64,000 nucleotides of DNA from Pyrenula massariospora. Its lineage: Eukaryota > Ascomycota > Eurotiomycetes > Pyrenulales > Pyrenulaceae. The stretch covers positions 806,001 through 870,000 of the forward strand of contig JAGFMI010000003.1 in NCBI GenBank assembly GCA_021030905.1, given 5' to 3'. The notes beneath the pieces are model-generated. The model did not search any database, was not told the DNA's origin, and saw only the letters and a list, made by a program, of their open reading frames with translations. The position numbers and the translations under genes were made by a program. This document shows, one piece after another, positions 48,062 to 59,602 of this stretch; the stretch's first letter is position 1; each line of letters opens with the position of its first letter.

Positions 48062-51034
48062 ATGATACCGTCACCTCTGGGAAGAATGCCTCCTGTGGAG
48101 CGGGCCACGCTGTGTCTTTCCGGCCCAGACCCAGGCATCACTGCTCATGCAGGGGAAGACGGCTTTATAGAGCGGATTGCCCATCACTTTCCCACTCCAG
48201 AGAACAATGCCACAGAACAGCTGGTACAGCTAAAGGCAGAGCTCGAGCAGGCGGATACGGAAACTTTCTGGAAGCGGCTGATGGAAGGGATGACAGAGAT
48301 ATGCAATGCTCAATATGCCTTTGTAGCAAAAAGAATCCTGGTTGATGATCATGACACTGCGGTCGAAATGCCTCCAATTGGGGAGCCCGGGTCATGTTTG
48401 ATGGGTGTTGCTTTCTACTACAACGACGGTAAAGAGATTGAAGCGCTGCATCGTGATTACAAGTATCTTGCCTGGGGCTCCCCATGCGAACACATGAAGC
48501 ACGATAAGGTCTTTCTGATCCCAGGAGAGATGGGGAAATTCATTACCCATAATCCTAATCCATTTCCCTTCCCGACTGAAGGCTACCTAGGAGTTCCACT
48601 GTTCTCGGAAGGGAAATGCTTCGCTCATTTCGGCTTAATGTGGACGAAGGAGGCAATAGAAAAGCGCGAACTTTCTTGGGGCTACATCGAGACGCTTCTT
48701 CATTCCCTTGAAGATCTTATTCTTCAACGCTTGCTGGCAGGAGAAGGCTTTGCTAAAGATGTTTCAAACAATAAATCGAAAGAGGCTAAGGTCATTCCGC
48801 AAGAAGCTATTACTGCCACCCAGTCGCTAAAACCTTACGCGCGGAGTCTATCACATGAGCTTCGGACTCCGATGCAAGGTGTAGTGGGAATGCTCGATGT
48901 TATGCACGCGACAGTGCAAGAAGCGATTGAGGGGCAAACCAGCCCAGCGCTTCGAAATATCTTCCGAGCCCTCAGAGAGAATATTGAAGTGGTTCAAGGT
49001 ACTGCTTCATTGCTAGTGTTAAAACCATCCCACTGACTGTTTGTAGATAGCTCTAGAAGAGCAGTAGAAGCGGCGGACAATGTTGTGCATGCTTACGACC
49101 TCAACATGCAGGTCCCAGATACACCTGAGAACGACGATGAATCGCCCGATCCAGCTAGCCTGTCTTCAACAGCGGTTTTTGATAGTCGGCCAAATATTCT
49201 CATTGAGGGAAGCAATATTCCAGTAAATCCATATAAACGACGAAGAAGTAGCCCCGTGTCATGGGCCTACGGCACAACTCCAAAGCATCGCCATATGAAA
49301 TTAAGTCCTCGGCCAGAAGCGAATGTTTCGCCTCGTTCTCCTAATCCGGAGGCTGCTGAGTCTAGATCGATGATGAGAGAAAGTGATAGGATAGTACAAG
49401 CTTCGGGTGACTCCCCACGAGACGTTGGTCCTTCTAGTCCTGGAAAGGAGAGGCCAGCGTTCGGCACACGAAGATCATCTACACGAACACCATTTGACTC
49501 TGATACGTTTCCAACAGCTGGTCTTCGCCATTGTAAATTGCGAGATCTCCTGCATATTATCATTAATGAAAATTTACGATCTGGCGGGCGTCCTGACTCC
49601 GCCATAGCGGAGGACATCGAACTCGGAGAACGTATAGAAATCCGAACACGATCCTCCAGTGGTGAAATCTCAAGCAAGACAATCGAATGGTCTGTCGACT
49701 CTGAAGTTCCAGAAACTCTACTTATCGACGAACGTGATCTTGCTAAGCTAATATCCTGTGTCTTCCTCAACGCTGTCAAATTCACCGAAAATGGACGCAT
49801 TACTCTTAGTGTGCACCCAGCCCGGAACAATCGTTTTATTCTAATCAGCGTCACTGATACCGGCTCTGGTATCCCCGCCGCTTTCCTCCCGGAGCTCTTC
49901 AAACCTTTCTCCCGTGAAGATGATTCCTTGACCCGAACCAAAGAAGGCCTTGGACTTGGCCTCATGGTTGGCAAAGGCATCGCCCGTAAGTTAGGCGGAG
50001 ACCTGGAGTGTATCCGCTCCGACACTTCCGGACCAAATCGCGGCTCTGAGTTTGAAATTAGATTTCCTATTGCCCCTTCTGAAGCCTCCAGTAGACCCAG
50101 TACACCCTCAAATCGAACACCAACCCCCGGCGGCGCTAGCAGAAGGTCTATACACTCGCCCTACTATGAATCTCATAGACCCGCTCCTACCTCTCACGCT
50201 CGACAAACACGAGAAAACTCCACTACAAAAGGCTTCTCATCCTCACCTTCACAACGAGGCAGTGCCGGCCCCCTTCAACCAACCCATTCAAACACTCTCG
50301 ACCCACAATCGGACCACCCCTCCCACCGCCCAACATCCTCCACCAGCGCAACGGGCAAAAAGACCCCCCTAACCGGCGCAAGCGACACCTTCGACCGCCG
50401 CCTCGCCCACAAACACCCCCTCACCTTCCTCGTCGCGGAGGACAACAGAATCAACCGCAAGCTCCTGGTCAACATGCTCGGCAAGCTCGGCTACAAGGAC
50501 GTCTACGAAGCGTATGACGGCAAAGACGCCGTCCGCCTCATGACTGAGATCTTCGAGTCCGCCACTACTACTGGTGTAGCCCCTACTTCCGCCCCGACCA
50601 GCACCAGCACCAGCAGTAGCAACGGCTTCCCGCGCCGCCGGCCCTCTTCCACCACCACGTCGGCCCGCCCCCCCGCCGCCCCGCTCAAGCAGGTCGACGT
50701 CATCCTGATGGACCTGTGGATGCCGGAGATGGACGGGTACGAGGCGACGGAGAAGATTTTCGAAGTCGCTGCATCATTATCCTCATCAAACACAGCAGCA
50801 ATAAAGCGGAGCAGCGGCCGGACGAGAAGAGGGGCGGCGGGACCGGTGCAGATCAAGGAGCCGACGGTGCTGGCGGTCAGCGCGGACGTGACGGGGGAGG
50901 CGATCCATCGCGCGACAACGTGCGGGATGGAGGGGTTCATGACGAAGCCGTTTAAGCTCGGGGATTTGCAGCGGTTGATTGAGGAGTTTTGCGTGAGGAG
51001 GGGGGAGAAGCAGGGGGAGGGTGGTGGGGGTTGA
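48062..51034 (+). CDS. Hybrid histidine kinase with GAF-like sensor and receiver domain
   Basis: Two exons, 48062-48998 and 49047-51034, give 974 residues. The N-terminal part (about 60-240) reads as a GAF-like sensor ('FWKRLMEGMTEICNAQYAFV' to 'EGYLGVPLFSEGKCFAHFGL'). The phospho-acceptor His is in 'SLSHELRTPMQG' at about residue 265. The ATPase N-box Asn is at about 554 ('FLNAVKF'), followed by 'VTDTGSGIP' and 'GLGLGLMVGKGIARKLGG'. The receiver contains 'FLVAEDNRINRKLL', the acceptor Asp at about 868 ('VILMDLWMPEMDG') and a Lys in 'MTKPFK'. Such kinases start phosphorelays to Ypd1 and the response regulators Skn7/Ssk1. The His-to-Asn spacing is about 290 residues, far above the usual 110-130, because a Ser/Pro-rich linker is inserted. 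No transmembrane span is present, so a soluble sensor is likely. A second in-frame ATG at 48086 is possible. Confidence 0.88.
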
Positions 51035-51905
51035 TGGGGAGCGGGGTGGGGCGGGGGAATTGGTTGAAGAAAGAGATGTGGTTTTCAAAGCAAAGCGGAG
51101 CACACACAGCATAGGGGAGATGTTTTACGGCATGAATACGATGCATAGCATAGCTAAGGCGTTTTGGATGGGGGCATTGGATCGATACAGCCGAACTTGG
51201 CTTGGCTTGGCTTGGCTGGCGACTGCATTTGCATTACATTACATTATATCACATTATAGGGCACGTTGGTGCATATCAAGCGGCGGGGGAGGGCTTGTTC
51301 CTGGATGGTAGATAGGGCAGATAGATACGGAGAATATCGAGGAAAACGAATGTGAATGTCGAGCCTGATCCGCTGCATGGTATTGACCATTTATTGAGTT
51401 TCGTAGGGAGGGGGTTATAGTTGGGGTTTTAGGGTGGTTGTAGTTGTAGGAAAATCCCAAAAGCACGAATACACTACCAGGCCTGGTAGTTACTTGAGGA
51501 TCGAACTCTCGCAATTAATATCCATTCCACCAGTCCAGTAGTGATAGAAGAGGTGTTGTGTCCTGGTGATAACTAGTTTAGGGTATTAAATTAGATATTA
51601 GTGTTGATCTATTTCTAAAACATATACATGTATGTATTTGTATCCATACAAAACCCTCATGACAGATAAAGCAAAATGGTCACTTTCCGTTCTAGGAAAG
51701 ACCTTGCAGATCTATACAACGTCGAAGATGGTGCGATCGAATGTGCGACCACTCAAGCGTCGTTCGGTGATTGTAGTCCGTCTTTGCGCATAGGCTTCGC
51801 CACCGTGGTAAAATAGCTCGACGGGTGTTTGAAGACCTTGATACGAGCCGACGCGTCTGTGTAACCTAGTCGCATGCCCCGATATCGTGTCCTTTGATTC
51901 TTCCC
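51035..51905. other. Intergenic, converging 3' ends with simple repeats
   Basis: No gene. CTTGG pentamers occur at 51195-51219 and ATTAC-type repeats at 51230-51255, just after the kinase gene. The DUF4396 gene converges from the right. Confidence 0.5.
51473..51490. repeat. Perfect 18-bp palindrome
   Basis: ACTACCAGGCCTGGTAGT reads the same on both strands. It lies between two converging genes. A transcription-terminating hairpin or a dyad protein site is possible; function unknown. Confidence 0.6.
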
Positions 51906-52963
51906 CTACGCACAAGGCTCCTTGATCCCCCTGCTAATCAACCACCAATTCACCGGAAACGCCGTCGCAGCCCCTAGCACCATCCCGACCTGCATCATCC
52001 ACCAGTACGTCCACGACACTACATCCAGCCTGTAATCCCAAATGCCGACCTGGTAGATGATCATCCACCCAAACAGCCCCACCTCGAAGCTCGTCAAGCT
52101 GAGGATATCGGCTTTGATCGCGCGGAGGATGGTCGCGGGGCCGTATGCGCCGCTCATGGGCGCGATGGAGAAGTACTGGAAGACGACACCGAAGAGGAGG
52201 GCGAAGGCGTAGTCGATGAGCAGCGAGGCCCAGATCATCTGCCCGCCAAGGGTGGCGGAGGTGGCCTGGACGAGCCACTCGCCGACCAGGTCGCCGAGGA
52301 CGCAGCCAGCGCCGCAGTGGGAGACGCCGATGAGGACGGTGGCCCACATTGGGCGGTCGTTGGTCATGTCGTGGTGGTGCGCGTGGTTGTGGGAGGTGGG
52401 GAGGGATTGATTTTCGATGTCGGGGGATGGGGAAGAGGAGTTGGTGCTGGGCAGTGTGGGGCGTTGAGCGTGCGGTCGATGGGTTTCTTCCTTCCCATTG
52501 TGGCTCTGGTGATGGTCGTGGTGTGAATTAGGACGTGTTGACTCAAGTTTCTCGTGGCAATGACTCCCATCCGTTGCATCTTTTTCAGCCTTTGCTTCTG
52601 AATTGTGGCAATGCGATGTCTTCTCAGCGTCCACAGCGTCGACGTCTGAAGGATGTATCGGTCGCCCGTACTTGAAGTAAAGGTATAATGTGAGGGGCCC
52701 GAGGTACGTCGCATTAATTGGCCAGACTGGGATCCTTTGGAATGCGTTAGATAGTCCTCAAATCGTTTCATGGACATTCAAGAGACATACATTATCCACA
52801 TCATCGAGCGCCATCCTCGCCTCCATATAATATCCACAATAGGTATTATCATAAACACCGCTCCCAGAGTGAGAAATATACCCGAAAGTACTATCAAAGC
52901 CGTAGGCTCGCGGTATGCGGCGGCCATGGGCATGTCGCTTATAGCGTGGTGTGCAGAATCCAT
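51906..52963 (-). CDS. DUF4396 membrane protein with His-rich loop
   Basis: Two exons, 52963-52791 and 52734-51906, separated by a 56-nt intron; 333 residues. The first exon encodes an N-terminal span ('ALIVLSGIFLTLGAVFMIIP'). The second continues 'IPVWPINATYLGPLTLYLYF', then a hydrophilic loop with many His ('SHHDHHQSHNG', 'SHNHAHHHDM') and the DUF4396 core 'GVSHCGAGCVLGDLVGEWL' followed by several more spans. The conserved 'SHCGAGC' motif and the His clusters suggest binding or transport of a metal ion, which is inference. Bacterial and fungal DUF4396 proteins lack a proven role. Codon use switches from C-ending to G-ending on the coding strand. The C-terminus 'KEPCA' is close to the last span. 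Confidence 0.75.
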
Positions 52964-54132
52964 GAAGCTCGACGCGGGAGAGGAGTGAAATGTGGACTAA
53001 TTGAAGCTATTTTGGTCGTGAGCGACAGGCAAGTGCCTGCGCCAAAGCGCTGATTTAAATCACATGGTGGAATGGTGGTTGCGAGATTTGTGCGTAGAAG
53101 TAGAAGCTTCTGCTGTTAGCAATCGGTCGCAGAACGCTGTCACTGCTACGTCATAGTTTTGTGCTGGGAGGATGACAAATCGGGTAACTTTTATGCTGTT
53201 ACCAATCGTCGAGGCTCGGTGGCAGAAGTCGTGGCCCATCTGATTATTAGCCCTAGCGTCCGCCCGGCGTACATGGGATGCGCCATGACTTCTGACACCG
53301 AGCCTCGCGTGTCGTTTGAGGTAACATCATGCCGCTATTCTAGGAACGAGTTCTAAACACGATTTTTGTTGCTTAATCGTAGCAAGACATATGACGCTTC
53401 GACCTAGAGTTTTGTGGCATAGGAGCTACCGTGAGAATGCATGTTCCTCTGCCTATTTGTCCCTCACAATTGTAGACAGTAAGGGTAGTACTCGTATATC
53501 TGGCTCTGGTCTTCCCACGTCGTTTTCATACGTCCGCTAGTTGTATCCTTATGCACTTTGCAAACAATGAAATGACCGATGAATGGGAAACGGTTTCCTA
53601 TCTTGGATGTTAAGCAGGGTAAATGGTAACGCTGCTAACTTAGGCTGGGTATGTCGGAACGGAGAGCTCCTCTATTTTAAGATTAGTTTCAAGGCACATA
53701 TTTTCGGCTTAACCCCAGGAAAAGCATCTATGCCAGAAAGATTTTGGGCTCTGAATACGATTAGTAACCGCGCTGGTTATTTAAGAAGGGCATGGTAACC
53801 CTTGTTCAACGTGAACAATTCGCCGCCACGAGGCATACCTTTCGGAACGTGCCTTTTAAGGTATAATGGGCCCCTGTCTGGTCAGGTACTGCACCCTGGT
53901 GCTGGCACTCGTCTTTTTCGCAGCATAACCTTGGAAATTGTGACGAAACCTCTTTCCTTTCTTTGACTGTTTCAAACGGAACATAGTCTCTAATCATTCA
54001 GCAGGTATTGCCTAGGCCTGCATATGGACACCGTTGGTCTTTCATCACGGTTTCAGTGTTACGCTTAACCCCTCAAAGTACGATAATTGTATTCTATAGC
54101 TACAGCTCGAATAGAAATGATTGGATGAGACA
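52964..54132. other. Intergenic with imperfect hairpin
   Basis: No supported gene. The hairpin-forming inverted repeat at 53210-53307 is listed separately. Other short frames show no family features. Confidence 0.4.
53210..53307. repeat. Imperfect 31-bp inverted repeat with 36-base loop
   Basis: The left arm 53210-53240 and the reverse complement of the right arm 53277-53307 agree at 28 of 31 positions. The spacer is 36 bases. The RNA would form a long stem. Possible explanations are a small MITE-like element, a structured noncoding RNA or a gene-fragment inversion; no transposase is near. Confidence 0.65.
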
Positions 54133-56350
54133 CTATACTATGGTGATGACATACCGCTCATCTTCGTATTCTGGGTTTTCAAGAGTGTAAGCACAATCTG
54201 ATTCGGCGGTCTTCTTCCCGGCTTTTTCCAGTAACTTGCAAAGGCGAGCATAGTACGTATCCCAATCAGCTGTGACGAAAGTACCAATCCTATGATACTC
54301 GCCTATTCGAGCGTTCGTCCGTTGAAGACATAGACCTTGGAAGTTCTCGAGGGAGTAATTTGCCCAAAATAGGGGCAAAAGGAAAACAACAGAACCGACA
54401 CTTGCTTCACAGTCTAAACTGATCATTGTCCTCAGATCTCCTAATGACTCGACACAATATTCAAGGTCTTGATCTTTCATGAGCTTTCCACTAAGCATGA
54501 ACTTACAACCAACGGTGAGGGTTCCACCCGAGACTTGTCCAAAATGGTCTGGTCCACAAAGTGTTACTTGAGCATCAAGAACATGGGTACAAAGATGCAA
54601 GCCGCTTGTGTCTTCCATATGCATTAGCTCGTGAGTCCTGAATATCAATCCACCCTCAACGGAGGCCCATGACCAGCTAGGTGCTACGTCGGTCCTGACT
54701 GGAGGTCTTTGCCCACTACGACACCTTGCGGACCAACTTAACTGGAGCTCAATCTTTCTCCTCCATAAGCCGGCCAGATATTGGTCGTTGTTCTCTTCTT
54801 GCATAGCGCGAGCTATCCCGGCTATAGCGAATAGCTTATCCCTTTGGAATGTGAGCCTTGCTTTGCAATAAAGCTCCAATATTGCATCCCAATCGTCGCA
54901 AATTGGTCCCTTCTTGACGCGGAATTCAGGCGAAAGGGGATATGCGTGTCGAGGGAGCATGTCTGGAAAAGTTTCGCAACAGTCTTTAACTCTACAACTC
55001 CAAAACATTTCCGTGCCTGTAAAGTAAAGGGTCCGAGGAGCTAATATACGCTCCTGTAAAGCCCACCCTCTGTCTGCAAGAGGGGAGAAGTCCACTGAAC
55101 CAGTAAACGTAATCCCCGATGTGAATTTCCAGGCGCCCCCATCAGGGGTACCCATAGACACGTTCCCAACGTACCTTTCTGGCTTGAGAAAGCAACCATG
55201 GCTACCATCAACAGCACCTGCTGCCGCAATGTTGATGGTTGAACCACGATAAACTGAGCTCATAGTCGCTGATTCTCTCTCCCAGTCTAAGATCGAATCT
55301 TGTATGATGCAGAGTGAGTCAATCCATAAATAGTCGAGCCCGAGTTTTTGGGTGATCTTAATAGCGTCCTTAAATGTTTTTGTGAGCTCGATTACTGGCA
55401 CCATTCTCTGGAAAGACTGTAATGATCCTTCCTTAAGTCTTTTAAACTTCTGCTCTCCCCAGCAATGACTTAATGTGGCATATTTCGGTCGCGTCTCCCA
55501 ATTCTCGGTTGTGACTAAGCGCACCGGTATTGCGCTGACGTTAAGAAGTCTTGTGGGTAGTTGGTGATGCCTTTGTTCATTGCAACGGCTGTGGCTGGCT
55601 AAACACGCATCAAGCCATGCTCTTGCTAACTGAAGTTGTGTCGAAGCTTGCTGCAGCATTCGTTCTCCAGAGACTGGGCAGTCTATCAGATGATAATTAG
55701 TGATGATGCTATTGAACATAGGGATGTGTCTCACATGTAGCGTATACTGATGGGCTCCTTCCGCATCCACTGGTCGAAATACCTGGGGATTGCAATTTCA
55801 GGTCATAGTAATTTACCCGCTCACTGACCAATATTGAGACCCCCGAAGGTTTTTGAAGGCACCTCAGGCGATTTTCAATTTTGCGGAATGCTTTCAAATA
55901 TTGTGGAGCCAGTATATCTTGTAAAAACCGTAAACAAAAGTGGCATCCATTCCTCTGTGAAGCCTCGAACTCGGCAATGCTTCGGAAATGCGGCCGAGAG
56001 TGGTCTTTGTGTCTTGAGAAGGAGACGGCACGCATGGTCTCAGGCCAGCTGTCCAGGAAGTTTCGACATTTAGCGCAACGTCCGTCGGATACTGTAACCC
56101 TGACCATTAAGCTCTGGATCTCTTCTTCGACTTCCGTCTCGTTCAATTCGTCTTCCGTCTCGTTCAATTCGTCTTCCGTCTCGTTCAATTCGTCATTCTC
56201 AAGAAAATACTCATAAAAATCATGACTTTTGATATATTTTTCATACCACTCCTTTAAGTTAATGTGACCTGGGTTCCCACAGCAATAGCTCGATTGCAGC
56301 TTGTCACTAGTTCCATTACTATCGTGATGAAAACGATTCTCCGTTTCCAT
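54133..56350 (-). CDS. HET-domain protein with N-terminal Cys region and acidic repeat
   Basis: Two exons, 56350-55829 and 55782-54133, joined by a 46-nt intron (GTCAGT donor, CCCCAG acceptor); 723 residues. The junction reads 'GVSIL|VFRPVDAEGA'. The N-terminal domain has an acidic stretch with three ELNETED-like units at 54-73, then CxxC pairs 'CAKC' and 'CHFC' that are common in this HET class. The HET domain follows at 'YATLSHCWG' (275-283), 'DYLWIDSLCIIQDS' (324-337) and 'VYRGSTINIAA' (351-361). After it, 'DRGWALQERILAPRTLYF' is another class hallmark. Members act in non-self recognition and cell death, but the ligand is not known. The donor and the very short intron are the least certain elements; a frameshift instead of an intron would make this a pseudogene. 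Confidence 0.8.
56131..56193. repeat. 21-bp perfect tandem repeat, 3 copies
   Basis: Three identical 21-base units lie head to tail inside the first exon of the HET gene and encode the seven-residue acidic unit ELNETED on the minus strand. The identity of the copies points to recent expansion by slippage. Confidence 0.85.
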
Positions 56351-57836
56351 GTCGAAGAATGGATAGTGGCATCACAACCTGTGCCACCGTGGATAAGTAG
56401 AAGAGTACTTGCTCCGAACTTCAAGAGGCTCAGTGAAGCGGGGTTCTTGTGTAACCACGATTTATGAACAGATCAGGGTAGGTACTGAAGATAAAAAAGC
56501 ATGAACCTCCAACGAGTTAGAAGGAGGCGAGAAGTTGCGTTAACCTTAATGATTGCAAGGAAATTTTTGTGGAAATTCTACGTAAACATCATAGAGCCCT
56601 TTTGGTTGTATGCCTCGGTCTTTTGCCTTCTCAGGCGAGGTCAAACTTCCACTACGATCGCCTGCTGGAAGCCTCTCTGCAGTCGCACTAGCTCTATACC
56701 ATTGCTGCGATACGATTGCAATGATTCCACTTATATTCGATACAGGCTCCTCGATTCCAATTCCACCGCTACATCGCGCTCTACTTCGTACCATTCCCCC
56801 CCAAACTTTACCAGACTGCTTTTTGGCCAGTATCATTGGCACTTGTGCCTCTGTCTTCGCGCCTTCAATTTCCTTTCTCTACGAGTTTCATAGTTGCACA
56901 CTGCCGTCAGCTTGCGAGGTGTGGCTTGATTCGGCTTCCAACTGCTGGCGCTTTGGCCATTGCTTCTTCTCTTCTAGGCGTTAGTCTTTGAGCCCGACAG
57001 TATGAGAGAGCTCGTCGGTCCGTCTCTCGGGGAACATCTTTCCGCGAGCAAGTTGTTGAATTAGAGAGCTGGTAAAACACTGGATCTTCCCATGCCTGTA
57101 TCTAGTGTAATATTTGACAAGGCGGCTGAGCTTTCGGAAAACATCATTCTCTTTATTTCTACTCTTAGATCTGACCAGCCTTGTTATTTAAATCTAGCTA
57201 GGCTCAGAAGGGTACTGTAGAAATGAGGCAGCTTTGAACCTTAAAACAGGCTATTACTGAGTATCTATCTTGTAGATCTTGCACGCAAAGGCGCACGACG
57301 AAAAGCTTGGAGCTCCCCTTCATCACGGGCATCGACGCCTACCTCCCAAGTCTAGACTTCAACGTACATGCTCAGCGGCTTGACTGGGCTATAACTGCTT
57401 CTGTGGAGAGACATTGATCTGACGGGTTCTAAATCGCGTGATCCGGCGGCGAAAAGTCGTCAGAGCAATTCTCGGCTTGGTGCCGATTGGTCCACCAGTA
57501 GACTTCCAAAGTTTGACACACTCCAATCAGGTTAGGATATATATCAACGACCTCTTTACCTTGCGGTGATTGTCTTAGGAAGTTTTTAAGAAACGTTGAA
57601 CCTCAAGTTTATTGAGATGCGAGATGAACGGGAGCGTCACGGCACGGAGCCGAACTGGCGCCGATGCCGACGCGATGATGTCGGAGATCTTATCTGCTTG
57701 ATAATTGTGAGAGCGCTGCGATAACTCCTGTTCGAACCCTAATAGTAGGTCTACTGTTGGTATATTGACCTTTGTTATTGTCTTTTCCTTGTCGTTGAGC
57801 GTGGGTGATCGTTGTTTCTCTGTAATCCTTTCTACT
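56351..57836. other. Intergenic, 1.5 kb, divergent promoters
   Basis: A plus-strand frame 56610-56984 (124 residues) starts with ATG but has no recognised motif and seems accidental or relict. The region separates the HET gene and the cyclotransferase gene, which fire outward. Confidence 0.35.
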
Positions 57837-58955
57837 ATGTCCTCCGGCTCGATTCCGCAGGAAATGGGCTCTTCCCGAGCAGTGCAAAGCTGCATGCTTT
57901 CAGAATTAGAACATAGCATCCCCCCCCTTTTCAGACGAGTCAAAGCCACAGAGACTGGCAGGAGCGTTTGTCGTCCTTCCCAACAGCGCCTCCATCAATC
58001 TCTATCCGACCATCCGATCTCCAATCTTGCTGACCTCAGCTCCCAATCTGAGACCGTCCTGTACCTCGCCTATGGCTCCAACCTCAGCGCTGAAACCTTC
58101 CGCGGCTCCCGCGGAATCAAACCCCTCTCCGAGTTCAATGTCGTCGTCCCATCGCTAGTAATGACCTTTGACCTCCCCGGCGTCCCCTACACCGAACCCT
58201 GCTTCGCCAACACCGCCCGCCGAGATCCCAATCCCCCCTCAGAGAAAGACTCTCCAACAAGCAACGATTACCACAAGAACCGCTGGCACAAGGGCCTCGT
58301 AGGCGTCGTCTACGAAGTCACAAAATCAGACTACGCCCACATCATCGCCACCGAGGGCGGCGGCAGCGGCTACCAAGATATCCTCGTCGATGCCTTCCCA
58401 CTCCCCGAAGACTCGTCTGCTGCCGTCCCGGAAAATCCAGACAGCACGCCCTTCAAATGCCACACCCTGTTCGCGCCCGTGGGGGAGAGTCGCGCCGCAC
58501 GCCCAGATCCCGCATGGGCGCAGCCGAGTTCGCGCTACAAGAAGCTGATCACCGATGGCGCGGATGAGCATGATCTCCCGACGGAGTACAAGGAATACTT
58601 GCATGGGTGCAGGACATATAGTCCGACAAGCACCCGGCAGCGGCTGGGTCAATTCGTGTTCCTGTCGATATGGCTGCCCGTCATCACGACGTTGTTCACG
58701 AGCGCAAGAATGTTTGCAGATAAGGACGGGAGGTATCCGCCGTGGCTGGTCAAGATATCTGAAGCGGTTTTTACGGGGATGTGGGCGAGCTATGACGGCT
58801 TCTTTAAGCCGTTGTTTGGGGAGGGGGAGCGGACTGTGGGGGATCAGGAGGAGAGGCGGAGACCTGAGGGGCGGAGGCTACTAAGGAAGAGACGGCCTGA
58901 TAGTTGGAGAAGCTATGGCGCGCTTGACCCGGAGAAATGGGGCGATATGATATGA
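57837..58955 (+). CDS. Gamma-glutamylcyclotransferase-like protein
   Basis: A single exon of 372 residues. After an 85-residue variable lead comes 'TVLYLAYGSNLSAETF', the conserved start of the GGCT fold that binds the gamma-glutamyl group. It is followed by 'PLSEFNVVVPSLVMTFDLPG', 'PYTEPCFANTARRDP', 'KGLVGVVYEVTKSDYAHIIA' and 'EGGGSGYQDILVDAFPLP'. GGCT enzymes form 5-oxoproline from gamma-glutamyl peptides in glutathione turnover; this fungal subgroup is longer, with a hydrophobic segment 'FVFLSIWLPVITTLF' near residue 285 and a basic C-terminal region, so membrane association is possible. Activity is not proven. The ATG at 57837 was chosen as the first ATG after a non-ATG frame opening. The stop codon lies within a GATAT microsatellite. 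Confidence 0.78.
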   Translation: MSSGSIPQEMGSSRAVQSCMLSELEHSIPPLFRRVKATETGRSVCRPSQQRLHQSLSDHPISNLADLSSQSETVLYLAYGSNLSAETFRGSRGIKPLSEFNVVVPSLVMTFDLPGVPYTEPCFANTARRDPNPPSEKDSPTSNDYHKNRWHKGLVGVVYEVTKSDYAHIIATEGGGSGYQDILVDAFPLPEDSSAAVPENPDSTPFKCHTLFAPVGESRAARPDPAWAQPSSRYKKLITDGADEHDLPTEYKEYLHGCRTYSPTSTRQRLGQFVFLSIWLPVITTLFTSARMFADKDGRYPPWLVKISEAVFTGMWASYDGFFKPLFGEGERTVGDQEERRRPEGRRLLRKRRPDSWRSYGALDPEKWGDMI

Positions 58956-58970
58956 TATGATATGATATGA
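58944..58970. repeat. GATAT microsatellite across a stop codon
   Basis: Five units of GATAT run across the last codons and the stop of the cyclotransferase-like gene. Unit gain or loss would alter only the final residues. Confidence 0.8.
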
Positions 58971-59602
58971 CATAATGTAATTTTCGAACCTGGTTGAAAC
59001 AACGCTTAGACTAAGCTTGAGTTCGTTACGCAGTACTCATTTCTACTACTCTTTCCAGCTTGTCTAAATAACGTCAATCTTTTCTTTAACCCCTCTCTAA
59101 CATCTATCTCTACATCTCATCACCACCTTAACCTCTGTATTTTCATATTCCTCCCCCCTCAACCCTCACAAGACACACAAATCGGGAAGCTCCCTGCGTC
59201 TCGCCTTCTCGAGGCTTGGTTATAGACGTACGGCGCTGCCGAACTAACCATGGCCGGCTGGCGGGACAAGGGGATGTGAGCACGGCTGTCGTTTCGTCCA
59301 TTAAGTGAGCCACATGTCACTGATTAACGCTGTAAAACCACTCTAAGCTTCAGCACGCACTAAGAATGACTTTGAAATATGATATTATGAGATAAGTATG
59401 CTAATATCTATCCATGTTCATGTAACCGTCTCTCCATATGTCTTCAGCAAACGAATGACCGACCGACCGACCAACAAGCCCAGGAAATCTGTCCACCATC
59501 GAGATCTATACTTAAATCTATCGACCAAGAAAAAGGAAAAACAACCCAAGTCGTATCACATCATGTCATGTCATGCACGTCCGCCTCCCTGTATCCATTC
59601 CT
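58956..59602. other. Intergenic, converging 3' ends
   Basis: No gene. The cyclotransferase-like gene and the repeat-precursor gene converge here. Confidence 0.5.

Noticed and set aside
55829-56350. The HET gene N-terminal part as a separate gene
   Set aside because: A 46-nt GT-AG intron joins it to the HET domain in frame, and the CxxC-plus-HET order is usual for this class.
57720-57760. TTCGAAC-like box suggesting a tRNA T-arm
   Set aside because: The flanking bases do not pair as a T-stem, and no acceptor or anticodon arm can be drawn.
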